Part shown: positions 8,566-15,566 of the stretch, piece after piece | How the letters are laid out: each line of letters starts with the position of its first letter | Numbering within the stretch: position 1 is the stretch's first letter | Assembly (NCBI GenBank): GCA_910584785.1 | Contig: CAJUDX010000034.1 | Span: 1 to 35,836 of the forward strand | Direction of reading: 5' to 3' | Length of the DNA stretch: 35,836 nt | Origin: an uncultured Lachnospiraceae bacterium | GTDB lineage: Bacteria > Bacillota > Clostridia > Lachnospirales > Lachnospiraceae | Program-made: the position numbers and the translations under genes | Notes under the pieces: generated by a model | The model's database searches: none | Seen by the model: only the letters and a program-made list of their open reading frames with translations | What the model was told of the DNA's origin: nothing

Positions 8566-9261
8566 ATGCAGCATTTTACCATTGCCATCGACGGCCCCGC
8601 AGGTGCGGGAAAAAGCACTATTGCCAAAGCTGCTGCCGCCAGACTAAACTTTATCTATATAGATACCGGTGCCATGTACCGCGCTATGGCCCTGTATTTT
8701 GTCCGGGAAGGTTTTTCCACCTTCAGCGACGAACCAGCGCTTCAATCCATTTGTGCCCAGGCCAGCGTTACCATCCGCTACGAGGAAGGCATACAGCAGG
8801 TAATATTAAATGGTGAGAATGTTTCTACGCAAATCCGCACCGAAGAAGTGGGAAAACAGGCATCCATTATTTCTTCTTACCTTCCTGTGCGCCAGAAACT
8901 TGTTGAACTCCAGCAGCAGTTAGCCAAGGAAGCTAATGTTATCATGGACGGTCGTGACATCGGAACCTGTGTACTTCCCAAAGCTCAGGTAAAGATTTAC
9001 CTGACTGCCAGCACAGAAGTCCGTGCCCGCAGACGCTTCCAGGAATTAAAGGCCAAGGGCCAGGAGTGCAGCCTTGAAGAAATCCAAAAAGAGATTGAGG
9101 ATAGGGATTACCGCGACATGCACCGCGAACATTCCCCGCTGTCGCAGGCCGAGGATGCTGTGCTGGTGGATACATCAGCGATGACGATTGAACAGGTGAT
9201 TGACCGGATTATCCAGATTGCCGGAGAAAAAGGGCTGCATGAGGGCAGAATATGGAAGTAA
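8566..9261 (+). CDS. cmk: Cytidylate kinase
   Basis: Phosphorylates CMP and dCMP to the diphosphates using ATP, in pyrimidine nucleotide salvage and DNA precursor supply. The 231-residue length is normal for the bacterial enzyme. The P-loop GPAGAGKST is at residues 10-18, followed by IDTGAMYRAM, the usual CMP-site segment. MDGRDIGTCVLP begins near 127, and the LID-type region with RARRRFQELKAKG follows. It begins 45 bases after the flavoprotein gene and overlaps the start of ispH by ten bases, so the set is read as one operon. Confidence 0.96.
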   Translation: MQHFTIAIDGPAGAGKSTIAKAAAARLNFIYIDTGAMYRAMALYFVREGFSTFSDEPALQSICAQASVTIRYEEGIQQVILNGENVSTQIRTEEVGKQASIISSYLPVRQKLVELQQQLAKEANVIMDGRDIGTCVLPKAQVKIYLTASTEVRARRRFQELKAKGQECSLEEIQKEIEDRDYRDMHREHSPLSQAEDAVLVDTSAMTIEQVIDRIIQIAGEKGLHEGRIWK

Positions 9262-10109
9262 TGGTAGCAAAGACCGCCGGGTTTTGTTTTGGCGTGGAGC
9301 GGGCGGTGAATAAGGTCTATGAGCAGATAGGAAAAACCAGTCAGCCTATTTACACCTATGGTCCCATTATCCATAACGAAGAGGTGGTTAAAGATCTGGA
9401 ATCAAAGGGCGTCAAGGTTATCGCTGACCAGAAAGAACTGGAAGCCTTAACGGAGGGTGAGGGAGTAATCATTATCCGCTCCCACGGCGTCAGCCGCGAA
9501 GTTTATGAAATCGTCAGGAAAAAAGGACTGACGATCGTAGATGCCACCTGCCCCTTCGTAAAAAAGATTCACCGCCTTGTAGAGCGGGAATGTACATCCG
9601 GAAATCAGGTGGTAATTATTGGAAATGAACAACATCCAGAGGTTGAAGGCATTAAAGGCTGGGGAGATGCACATACTGTAGTTATACAAACACCGGAAGA
9701 AGTGGAAGATTTCGTCCCAAAAGCGGGCGCCAAACTGTCCATTGTATCCCAAACGACATTTAATTACAATAAATTTAAAGAATTAGTTGAAAAATTTTTC
9801 AAAAAGGGTTATGATATACTTGTTTTAAATACGATTTGCAATGCAACACAGGAAAGACAGGTGGAGGCAAAGGAAATCGCTTCGAAAGTGGATGCCATGA
9901 TCGTGATTGGCGGAAAAAACAGTTCCAACACCCAGAAGCTGTATGAAATTTGTCTTAAGGAATGTAAACATACTTATTATATCCAGACGCTGGGCGATTT
10001 CGATCCTGAAAGTGTAAATTCTGTGCGCAACGTAGGTATTACAGCAGGGGCGTCAACCCCGAAAAACATTATTGAGGAGGTTCATGCTAATGTCAGAGCA
10101 AAGTTTTGA
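9252..10109 (+). CDS. ispH: 4-hydroxy-3-methylbut-2-enyl diphosphate reductase
   Basis: The last enzyme of the MEP isoprenoid pathway: reduces HMBPP to IPP and DMAPP with a [4Fe-4S] cluster. The 285-residue protein keeps the three cluster cysteines, C12 in GFCFGV, C100 in DATCPFV and C196 in TICNATQERQ. Substrate-site histidines are seen in HNEEVV (H41), RSHGV (H78) and NEQHPEVEG (H128). The length is normal for a stand-alone enzyme. The start overlaps cmk by ten bases and the end overlaps rpsA by twenty bases in another frame. In many clostridia the ispH and S1 parts are one fused polypeptide; here they are separate but translationally linked. Confidence 0.96.
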   Translation: MEVMVAKTAGFCFGVERAVNKVYEQIGKTSQPIYTYGPIIHNEEVVKDLESKGVKVIADQKELEALTEGEGVIIIRSHGVSREVYEIVRKKGLTIVDATCPFVKKIHRLVERECTSGNQVVIIGNEQHPEVEGIKGWGDAHTVVIQTPEEVEDFVPKAGAKLSIVSQTTFNYNKFKELVEKFFKKGYDILVLNTICNATQERQVEAKEIASKVDAMIVIGGKNSSNTQKLYEICLKECKHTYYIQTLGDFDPESVNSVRNVGITAGASTPKNIIEEVHANVRAKF

Positions 10110-11214
10110 ACAAATGTTAGAGGAGTCATTTAAGACAATACGTACAGGAGAGGTAGTCACTGGTAAGGTTATCGATGTGAAAGAAGATGAAATCGTCTTG
10201 AATATTGGTTACAAATCCGACGGTATTATTACCCGAAGTGAATATACAAACGAGCCGAATGTTGACCTGACCTCTTTTGTACAGGTGGGCGAAGAGATGG
10301 AAGCCAAGGTAATTAAGGTTAACGACGGCGAAGGCCAGGTTGCCCTTTCTTATAAGAGATTGGCAGCTGACCGCGGAAACAAGCGCTTAGAGGAGGCATT
10401 TAATAACCAGGAAGTCCTGACAGCAAAGGTTGTTCAGGTGCTTGACGGCGGTTTAAGCGTTATGCTGGAAGAAACCAGGATCTTTATTCCTGCAAGCCTG
10501 GTATCCGATATGTATGAGAAGGATTTATCCAAGTACGCAGGCCAGGAAATTGAATTTGTTATCACCGAATTTAATCCGAGAAGACGCCGGGTGATCGGTG
10601 ACAGAAAGCAGCTGATGGTTGCCAGAAAAGCAGCGATGCAGAAGGAACTGTTTGAGCGGATTGCTGTTGGCGATACGGTAGAAGGCACGATTAAGAATGT
10701 CACCGATTTTGGCGCATTTATCGACCTGGGCGGAGCTGACGGACTGCTGCATATCTCCGAGATGAGCTGGGGCCGCGTGGAGAACCCGAAAAAGGTGTTT
10801 AAGAGCGGCGATACCCTGAAAGTTCTGATTAAAGATATCCAGGGCGAGAAGATTGCCTTAAGCTTAAAGTTCCCGGAAGCAAATCCGTGGGCGAACGCTG
10901 CAGAAAAATATGCCGCAGGGAATGTCGTATCCGGCCGTGTTGCACGGATGACCGACTTTGGAGCATTTGTAGAGTTAGAGCCAGGTGTGGATGCCCTGCT
11001 CCATGTATCCCAGATTTCCAGAGATCACGTAGATAAGCCCGCCGACGTATTAAAGATTGGTCAGGAGATCGAAGCCAGGATTGTAGACTTTAACGAGGCA
11101 GATCACAAGATCAGCCTGAGCATTAAGGCATTGGCTCTTCCCGCCAGAGAAGCAGAGGCGGATGAAGATGTGGCTGATGTTGATATTGAGGCAATGGCAA
11201 ATACAGAAGAATAA
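10090..11214 (+). CDS. rpsA: Ribosomal protein S1-like, four S1 domains
   Basis: An RNA-binding protein of 374 residues with four S1 (OB-fold) repeats at about residues 20-90, 105-175, 192-262 and 278-350. The third and fourth are the best conserved, with VTDFGAFIDLGGADGLLHIS and MTDFGAFVELEPGVDALLHVS. The tail is acidic (EAEADEDVADVDIEAM). It probably acts in translation initiation or mRNA binding on the 30S subunit, though Firmicute S1 homologues are shorter than the six-domain enterobacterial S1 and may have other RNA roles. The start at 10090 is chosen because GGAGG at 10076-10080 is nine bases upstream; ATG 10084 is too close to it. Transcription ends at 11262-11300. Confidence 0.9.
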   Translation: MSEQSFEQMLEESFKTIRTGEVVTGKVIDVKEDEIVLNIGYKSDGIITRSEYTNEPNVDLTSFVQVGEEMEAKVIKVNDGEGQVALSYKRLAADRGNKRLEEAFNNQEVLTAKVVQVLDGGLSVMLEETRIFIPASLVSDMYEKDLSKYAGQEIEFVITEFNPRRRRVIGDRKQLMVARKAAMQKELFERIAVGDTVEGTIKNVTDFGAFIDLGGADGLLHISEMSWGRVENPKKVFKSGDTLKVLIKDIQGEKIALSLKFPEANPWANAAEKYAAGNVVSGRVARMTDFGAFVELEPGVDALLHVSQISRDHVDKPADVLKIGQEIEARIVDFNEADHKISLSIKALALPAREAEADEDVADVDIEAMANTEE

Positions 11215-11261
11215 TTGATGCAAATCGCAAAATATTGATGATAACATGTGCACAGATAATG

Positions 11262-11300
11262 GAGAATCTCTTCCGGGAACTGGGGGAGATTCTCTTTTTT
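11262..11300 (+). terminator. Intrinsic terminator after rpsA
   Basis: GAGAATCTC (11262-11270) pairs exactly with GAGATTCTC (11286-11294), with TTCC/GGGG pairs inside, and is followed by six T. It closes the flavoprotein-cmk-ispH-rpsA unit. Confidence 0.85.
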
Positions 11301-11399
11301 CTCAGGTGCTGTCCCGCAATTCGTGGCGATGGACAAAACAGGAAATAAACGATTGTGATGATCTGCAGGAAGAAGAACGAAAAGAAAGGGAAGGACTTT

Positions 11400-12278
11400 A
11401 TGGACAAAGATATTCTGCTGTTTGATCTGGATGGGACGCTTACCGATCCTATGGTGGGGATTACGAAGTCGGTTCAGTATGCGCTTCGCCATTATGGGAT
11501 TATTGAAGAGGATCTTACCAGGCTGATTCCCTTTATCGGGCCGCCGCTCCGGGACAGTTTTCAGAAATACTATGGATTTTCAAAAGAGCAGGCAAGTGTA
11601 GGAGTTTTGGTTTACCGGGAATATTTCAGTGAAAAAGGGATTTTTGAGAATAAAGAGATTCCGGGAATCCGGGAAATGCTGGAGGCTTTAAATGCGCAGG
11701 GAAAGAAGCTTTATGTGGCAACCTCGAAGCCGGAAGTGTATGCGAAGAAAATTTTAGAGTATTTTTCGCTGGATCATTTCTTTACCTTTATCGGCGGGGC
11801 GGATTTTGGAGAGACAAGGGTGAATAAAGCTGACGTGATCCGCTATGTCCTAGAAAAGACAGGCCTGTGCTGCCCGGATAAAGAAGAGGCTGATAGGAGC
11901 GAAAGGGCAGAACTGGCAAAAAATACAGATACTGCAGAAGCAGCAGAAGGGACGAATACCGCAGAAAGGTCAAAAACAGCAGAAGGGACGAATACCGCAG
12001 AAAGGTCAGAAGCAGCAAAAGGGACAAACACTAAAGAAAAGTCAAAACCAGCCGAGGGAACAGATACTTCAAAAAGGACAGAATTACGGAAGAAAAAAAT
12101 TGTGATGATCGGGGATAGAGAGCACGATATTTTAGGGGCAAAGGAAAATGGAATACAGAGTGTTGGGGTTTTGTTTGGTTATGGAAGCCGCAGAGAACTG
12201 GAAGAAGCCGGAGCAGATCGGATTGCGGAAACGGTTGAAGATTTAATCCATAGTTTATTGATGGATTGGAGCGATTAA
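11400..12278 (+). CDS. HAD-family phosphatase with tandem-repeat insert
   Basis: A HAD superfamily hydrolase of the phosphoglycolate phosphatase (Gph/PGP-like) type; the substrate is unknown. Motif I is FDLDGTLTD (nucleophile D9, acid D11), motif II ATSKPE (S109), and motif IV IGDREHD (D239, D243), so the catalytic set appears intact. The core resembles proteins of about 215 residues, but this one has 292. The surplus sits just before motif IV at about residues 165-232 and is low-complexity, rich in Glu, Lys, Thr and Ala. It includes four 12-residue tandem units. GGGAAGGA lies about seven bases before ATG 11400. It appears to be a single-gene unit between terminator 11262-11300 and the ilvN promoter. 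Confidence 0.85.
   Translation: MDKDILLFDLDGTLTDPMVGITKSVQYALRHYGIIEEDLTRLIPFIGPPLRDSFQKYYGFSKEQASVGVLVYREYFSEKGIFENKEIPGIREMLEALNAQGKKLYVATSKPEVYAKKILEYFSLDHFFTFIGGADFGETRVNKADVIRYVLEKTGLCCPDKEEADRSERAELAKNTDTAEAAEGTNTAERSKTAEGTNTAERSEAAKGTNTKEKSKPAEGTDTSKRTELRKKKIVMIGDREHDILGAKENGIQSVGVLFGYGSRRELEEAGADRIAETVEDLIHSLLMDWSD
11937..12080 (+). repeat. Coding 36-bp tandem repeat, four units
   Basis: Four adjacent in-frame units of 36 bases lie at 11937, 11973, 12009 and 12045. They encode EAAEGTNTAERS, KTAEGTNTAERS, EAAKGTNTKEKS and KPAEGTDTSKRT. Units 1 and 2 are nearly identical in DNA and units 3 and 4 have diverged. A partial, older unit may precede them (ELAKNTDTA). Confidence 0.9.
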
Positions 12279-12448
12279 CCAGATTTGAAAGATAAAGAAA
12301 ATGGGGCTATTTATCGACTTATGGAAATAAAAGGAAAATTCAGGATAAAGTCTGGAATCAAGTGCTGTTAAAAACAAATTTTTCTAATTTTTACTGGTGA
12401 TATATCGCAGTATAACTGACAATTATTGCAACTATTCTTTTTATTCAT

Positions 12449-12477
12449 TTGACAAATGGGGTTTCTGTTGCTATCAT
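12449..12477 (+). promoter_or_regulatory. Sigma-A promoter of ilvN-ilvC
   Basis: TTGACA (12449-12454), a 17-base spacer and TATCAT (12472-12477) predict a start near 12484. The leader is about 94 bases. The sequence from 12279 to this promoter is AT-rich with no gene that I can support. Confidence 0.7.
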
Positions 12478-12500
12478 AGGGATGTTGAGAAGCGATAATT

Positions 12501-12528
12501 TGTTGCTGTTCACGCGTTCACAGCAACG
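12501..12528 (+). promoter_or_regulatory. Leader hairpin upstream of ilvN
   Basis: TGTTGCTGT (12501-12509) pairs with ACAGCAACG (12520-12528) around a ten-base loop that contains the palindrome ACGCGT. It begins close to the predicted transcript start. No T-box features or run of T follow it. Confidence 0.4.
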
Positions 12529-12577
12529 GACAAAATCCATGAAAATTATTATAAAAGAAATAAAGGCGAGTGATATG

Positions 12578-13084
12578 ATGAATGATAATCGAATTGTGTT
12601 ATCCCTGCTTGTTGATAATACGGCGGGTGTACTGGCACGGGTTGCAGGCTTATTCAGCCGGCGAGGCTATAATATTGAAAGCCTTACGGTAGGTGTAACC
12701 GCAGATCCGCGCTATTCCCGGATGACGGTGGTTTCTTTGGGCGATCATGAGGTTTTAGTGCAGATTGAAAACCAGCTGAGAAAACTTGAGGATGTCCGGG
12801 ATATTAAGGAACTTCCGGCAGGGCGTTCGGTTTACCGGGAACTGATTATGGTGAAGGTTCGGGCAGATGCCAGCCAGCGCCAGGCGGTAAATGCGATTGC
12901 CGATATTTTCCGTGCGACGATTGTAGATGTGGGAAAAGATTCTCTGACCGTTATGCTTACCGGAGATCAGTCGAAGCTGGATGCACTGATTAATCTTTTG
13001 GAGGATTATGAGATCCTCGAACTGGCAAGGACAGGCCTTACAGGACTGGAGAGAGGGGCGGAGGATATACGTTATCTCCCATAG
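12578..13084 (+). CDS. ilvN: Acetolactate synthase, regulatory small subunit
   Basis: The small subunit that activates acetolactate synthase and gives it valine feedback, in branched-chain amino acid synthesis. The 168-residue protein starts with an ACT domain (RIVLSLLVDNTAGVLARVAGLFSRRGYNIESLTVG) and has a second ACT-like half with ELIMVKVRA and TIVDVGKDSLTVMLTG. ATG 12575 and 12578 are adjacent; the upstream GGCGAG is weak. The frame is open back to 12449, inside the promoter, so upstream starts are unlikely. The catalytic subunit gene (ilvB) is not next to it. ilvC follows after 63 bases and is probably in the same transcript. Confidence 0.92.
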   Translation: MNDNRIVLSLLVDNTAGVLARVAGLFSRRGYNIESLTVGVTADPRYSRMTVVSLGDHEVLVQIENQLRKLEDVRDIKELPAGRSVYRELIMVKVRADASQRQAVNAIADIFRATIVDVGKDSLTVMLTGDQSKLDALINLLEDYEILELARTGLTGLERGAEDIRYLP

Positions 13085-13147
13085 TGTATGGTTTTGAACC
13101 TATAGAGATAAAGCTGAAGAATGAAGCTGAAAATGGAGGAAAAGAAG

Positions 13148-14158
13148 ATGGCTAAGATTTATTATCAGGAGGACTGCAATATATCGCTGTTGGAGGGAAA
13201 GACGATTGCGATTATCGGCTACGGCAGTCAGGGGCATGCACATGCATTAAACTTAAAAGAGTCTGGATGTAACGTTATCGTGGGACTGTACGAGGGCAGC
13301 CGTTCCTGGGCAAAGGCCGAGGCACAGGGCTTTGAAGTTTACACGGCAGCTGAGGCAGCAAAGAAAGCCGATATCATTATGATTCTGATTAATGACGAGA
13401 AACAGGCAAAGATGTACAGAGAAGACATTGCTCCTAACCTGGAAGCAGGAAATATGCTGATGTTTGCTCACGGTTTTGCTATCCATTTTGGACAGATTGT
13501 TCCGCCGGCTGATGTAGATGTTACCATGATTGCGCCGAAGGCTCCGGGACATACCGTAAGAAGCGAGTACCAGAGAGGAAGAGGAACCCCATGTCTGGTT
13601 GCCGTACATCAGGACGCCACCGGAAAGGCATTGGAAAAGGCTTTGGCTTATGCACAGGCGTTAGGTGGGGCAAGAGCAGGCGTCCTGGAAACGACCTTCC
13701 GTGTAGAAACTGAAACCGACTTATTTGGCGAGCAGGCTGTGCTCTGCGGCGGCGTAACGGCATTGATGAAGGCCGGGTTTGAAACCCTGGTTGAGGCTGG
13801 CTATGCACCGGAGAACGCTTACTTTGAGTGTATCCATGAGATGAAGCTTATCGTTGATTTAATTTATGAGAGCGGCTTTGCCGGAATGCGCTATTCTATT
13901 TCCAATACGGCAGAGTACGGCGATTATATTACCGGGCCAAAGATTGTTACCGATGAAACCAAGAAGGCGATGAAGAAGATTCTTGCCGATATCCAGGATG
14001 GTTCCTTTGCCAAGGAGTGGCTGCTGGAGAACCAGGCAAACTGCCCGCATTTCAACGCCATGAGAAAGAGAGAAGCAGAGCACCCGTTAGAGCAGATTGG
14101 TGCAGAACTGCGTAAGCTTTACAGCTGGAATGACGGGGATAAGCTGATTAACAATTAA
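13148..14158 (+). CDS. ilvC: Ketol-acid reductoisomerase, class I
   Basis: Rearranges and reduces 2-acetolactate and acetohydroxybutyrate with NAD(P)H and Mg2+, the second common step to valine, leucine and isoleucine. The 336-residue size marks the short class I form. The N-terminal Rossmann domain has IIGYGSQGHAHALNLK; the following loop, GLYEGSRSWAKAEAQGF, carries the cofactor-phosphate contacts. The C-terminal knotted domain has APKAPGHTVRSEY, ETETDLFGEQ and ISNTAEYGDY, with metal-binding acids. GGAGGA at 13135-13140 fits ATG 13148. Copy 2 of the 103-bp repeat begins 27 bases after its stop, and terminators follow at 14314 and 14445. Confidence 0.96.
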   Translation: MAKIYYQEDCNISLLEGKTIAIIGYGSQGHAHALNLKESGCNVIVGLYEGSRSWAKAEAQGFEVYTAAEAAKKADIIMILINDEKQAKMYREDIAPNLEAGNMLMFAHGFAIHFGQIVPPADVDVTMIAPKAPGHTVRSEYQRGRGTPCLVAVHQDATGKALEKALAYAQALGGARAGVLETTFRVETETDLFGEQAVLCGGVTALMKAGFETLVEAGYAPENAYFECIHEMKLIVDLIYESGFAGMRYSISNTAEYGDYITGPKIVTDETKKAMKKILADIQDGSFAKEWLLENQANCPHFNAMRKREAEHPLEQIGAELRKLYSWNDGDKLINN

Positions 14159-14185
14159 TTATTTTTGCAGGATGCAGAAGCTAAT

Positions 14186-14288
14186 TTACTGTAAAAGTTC
14201 ACTGCCGATTAGGCGGTCTAAGTTCAGCTATTCCAAGTACGCCCAGCAGATTTTTATTTATGGTGGTACGACCACTTGTGGGCGCATG
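14186..14288 (+). repeat. 103-bp dispersed element, copy 2 (possible structured RNA)
   Basis: The opposite-strand match of 3785-3887 (89 of 103 identical, no gaps, by hand). Read on the plus strand it has ACTGCC/GGCGGT (14201-14206 with 14212-14217, one T-G pair), CGCCCA/TGGGCG (14240-14245 with 14278-14283) and within it GTGGT/ACCAC (14263-14267 with 14271-14275). It sits in the ilvC 3' region ahead of the likely terminator, so it should be transcribed as part of the ilvC mRNA tail if transcription runs through. Confidence 0.8.
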
Positions 14289-14313
14289 AAGGTTTAGAAA
14301 TAAAAATTTATTT

Positions 14314-14346
14314 CTGCCATCAGACGAAAACTGGTGGCAGCTTTTT
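14314..14346 (+). terminator. Intrinsic terminator of ilvN-ilvC
   Basis: CTGCCATCAG (14314-14323) pairs with CTGGTGGCAG (14331-14340) with one T-G pair and a seven-base loop, followed by CTTTTT. It lies just downstream of repeat copy 2. Confidence 0.75.
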
Positions 14347-14444
14347 ACTGCAATCTATTCTGCAGCTCTGAATATACTTTATGCCATGCCTGTCTCCTCT
14401 TCCAGGCAACAAGGTTTTATTATTTGATTTGTTTGCCTAAAAGG

Positions 14445-14475
14445 AAGCCTACCATTCTTGGGGCAGGCTTTTCCC
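14445..14475. terminator. Bidirectional terminator between ilvC and the LysR gene
   Basis: AAGCCTACC (14445-14453) pairs with GGCAGGCTT (14462-14470) with one mismatch. T-rich sequence follows on the plus strand (TTCCCTTTATTTTC) and CCTTTTAGG on the minus strand, suiting convergent transcription. Confidence 0.5.
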
Positions 14476-14498
14476 TTTATTTTCTGTAGCATTGTCAG

Positions 14499-15380
14499 CT
14501 AATATAAAAACTCCAAAAACGTTTTTAAGGCCGTGGAAGGGTTGACTGAGCGATAGGCAAAGCCGATGGTTCGCTTGGGGATGGGAGGTGTCAGGGGAAT
14601 TTCCACCAGACGTCCGGAGTCTAATTCCTTTTGCACCAGTTCACGGATTACACAGGCCACACCCAGGCCGATTTTGACAAATTCAATGAGTAAATCCATC
14701 GTAGTTACCTCAAGGATTTGTTTTAGCTCGATATGGGCTTCTTTTAAATATTCATCCACATGATGCCGGGTCATATTGTTTTGGTCCAGGAGCATAATAT
14801 TACCGCAGGCAAATATATCAGCATTTGCGCCCTCTCTTTGGTAGAGGTGGTGGAGGTATTGGCGGGTGGAGACGAAAATATCGCGGATGTCCATCACTGG
14901 GATAAAGGAGAGATCGGAACGCAGAGACGGATCGGCGATTAAGCCCACATCCAGGGTGTGCTGTTCGAGCATAGCGATGGTTTTTGCCGTGGACTGGCTT
15001 TCAATTGTGATTTTAATATGAGGATATTGTTCAATAAAGTTTTTCAGGTAGGGGAGAAGGATGTATTTGCACAGGGTATTGCTTACGCCGATGCGGAGCT
15101 GACCGATGTTTAATTCTTTGATCCGCTTTAATTCCTGTTCACCCTGGTCTAAGACCTGAAAGGCCTCCTGCGTATGCTTAAACAGCAGTTCCCCCTCTGG
15201 GGTCAGGAGTACGCCGCGGGAGCTCCGGGTAAACAGGCTGACTTGCAGGCTGTCCTCAAGTTTGCTGATGGCCTTGCTAATAGCCGGCTGGCTGATATAT
15301 AGCTCTTTTGCTGCCTTGGAAATATTTCCTGCCTTGGCAACCTCGTAGAAAATTTTATATTGGGCCAGATTTTGATCCAT
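14499..15380 (-). CDS. LysR-family transcriptional regulator
   Basis: A 293-residue LysR-type regulator. The N-terminal winged helix-turn-helix is clear: YKIFYEVAKAGNISKAAKELY, then ISQPAISKAISKLE and TRSSRGVLLTPEGE (residues 1-60). The effector domain (about 90-290) starts QLRIGVSNTLCKYILLPYL. The gene is divergent from leuC across 186 bases that include the inverted repeat CATGATA...TATCATG, the usual layout for a LysR protein that controls its neighbour and itself. A role in leucine synthesis, sensing a pathway intermediate, is therefore likely but inferred. AGGAGG lies six bases before the ATG. It is convergent with ilvC. Confidence 0.9.
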   Translation of the reverse strand: MDQNLAQYKIFYEVAKAGNISKAAKELYISQPAISKAISKLEDSLQVSLFTRSSRGVLLTPEGELLFKHTQEAFQVLDQGEQELKRIKELNIGQLRIGVSNTLCKYILLPYLKNFIEQYPHIKITIESQSTAKTIAMLEQHTLDVGLIADPSLRSDLSFIPVMDIRDIFVSTRQYLHHLYQREGANADIFACGNIMLLDQNNMTRHHVDEYLKEAHIELKQILEVTTMDLLIEFVKIGLGVACVIRELVQKELDSGRLVEIPLTPPIPKRTIGFAYRSVNPSTALKTFLEFLY

Positions 15381-15399
15381 GAAAGCCTCCTGATTTAAT

Positions 15400-15428
15400 C
15401 ATGATAGTAATTTGTTATTTTTATCATG
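15400..15428. promoter_or_regulatory. Inverted repeat between LysR gene and leuC
   Basis: CATGATA (15400-15406) and TATCATG (15422-15428) form exact seven-base arms 15 bases apart, and a further TTATCATAA lies at 15443-15451. The site is about 20 bases before the LysR start codon and about 90 bases before the leuC transcript start, which suits a LysR-type recognition site. Confidence 0.5.
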
Positions 15429-15505
15429 TGTGGATAAGACAATTATCATAACTATATTTTATGGATTATATTCTTATTATGTATTTTTATTATAACAGTA
15501 TTTAT

Positions 15506-15513
15506 GCTAAAAT
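15506..15513 (+). promoter_or_regulatory. Extended -10 promoter of leuC
   Basis: The last bases of TATGCTAAAAT match an extended -10 (TG, one base, TAAAAT at 15508-15513). The -35 position is a poor match, as expected if an activator is needed. The predicted start is near 15520. Confidence 0.5.
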
Positions 15514-15566
15514 GTAAAGCGGTGAGAAAAGAAAATTTACCCTAACAATAGAAGGAGGATTACGAT

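Noticed and set aside
12280..12353. Long-range CCAGATTT/AAAGTCTGG pairing after the HAD gene as terminator
   Set aside because: The arms are over 50 bases apart and imperfect, with no T run.
12484..12577. T-box leader before ilvN
   Set aside because: The leader is only about 94 bases and I see no T-box sequence or terminator/antiterminator pair.
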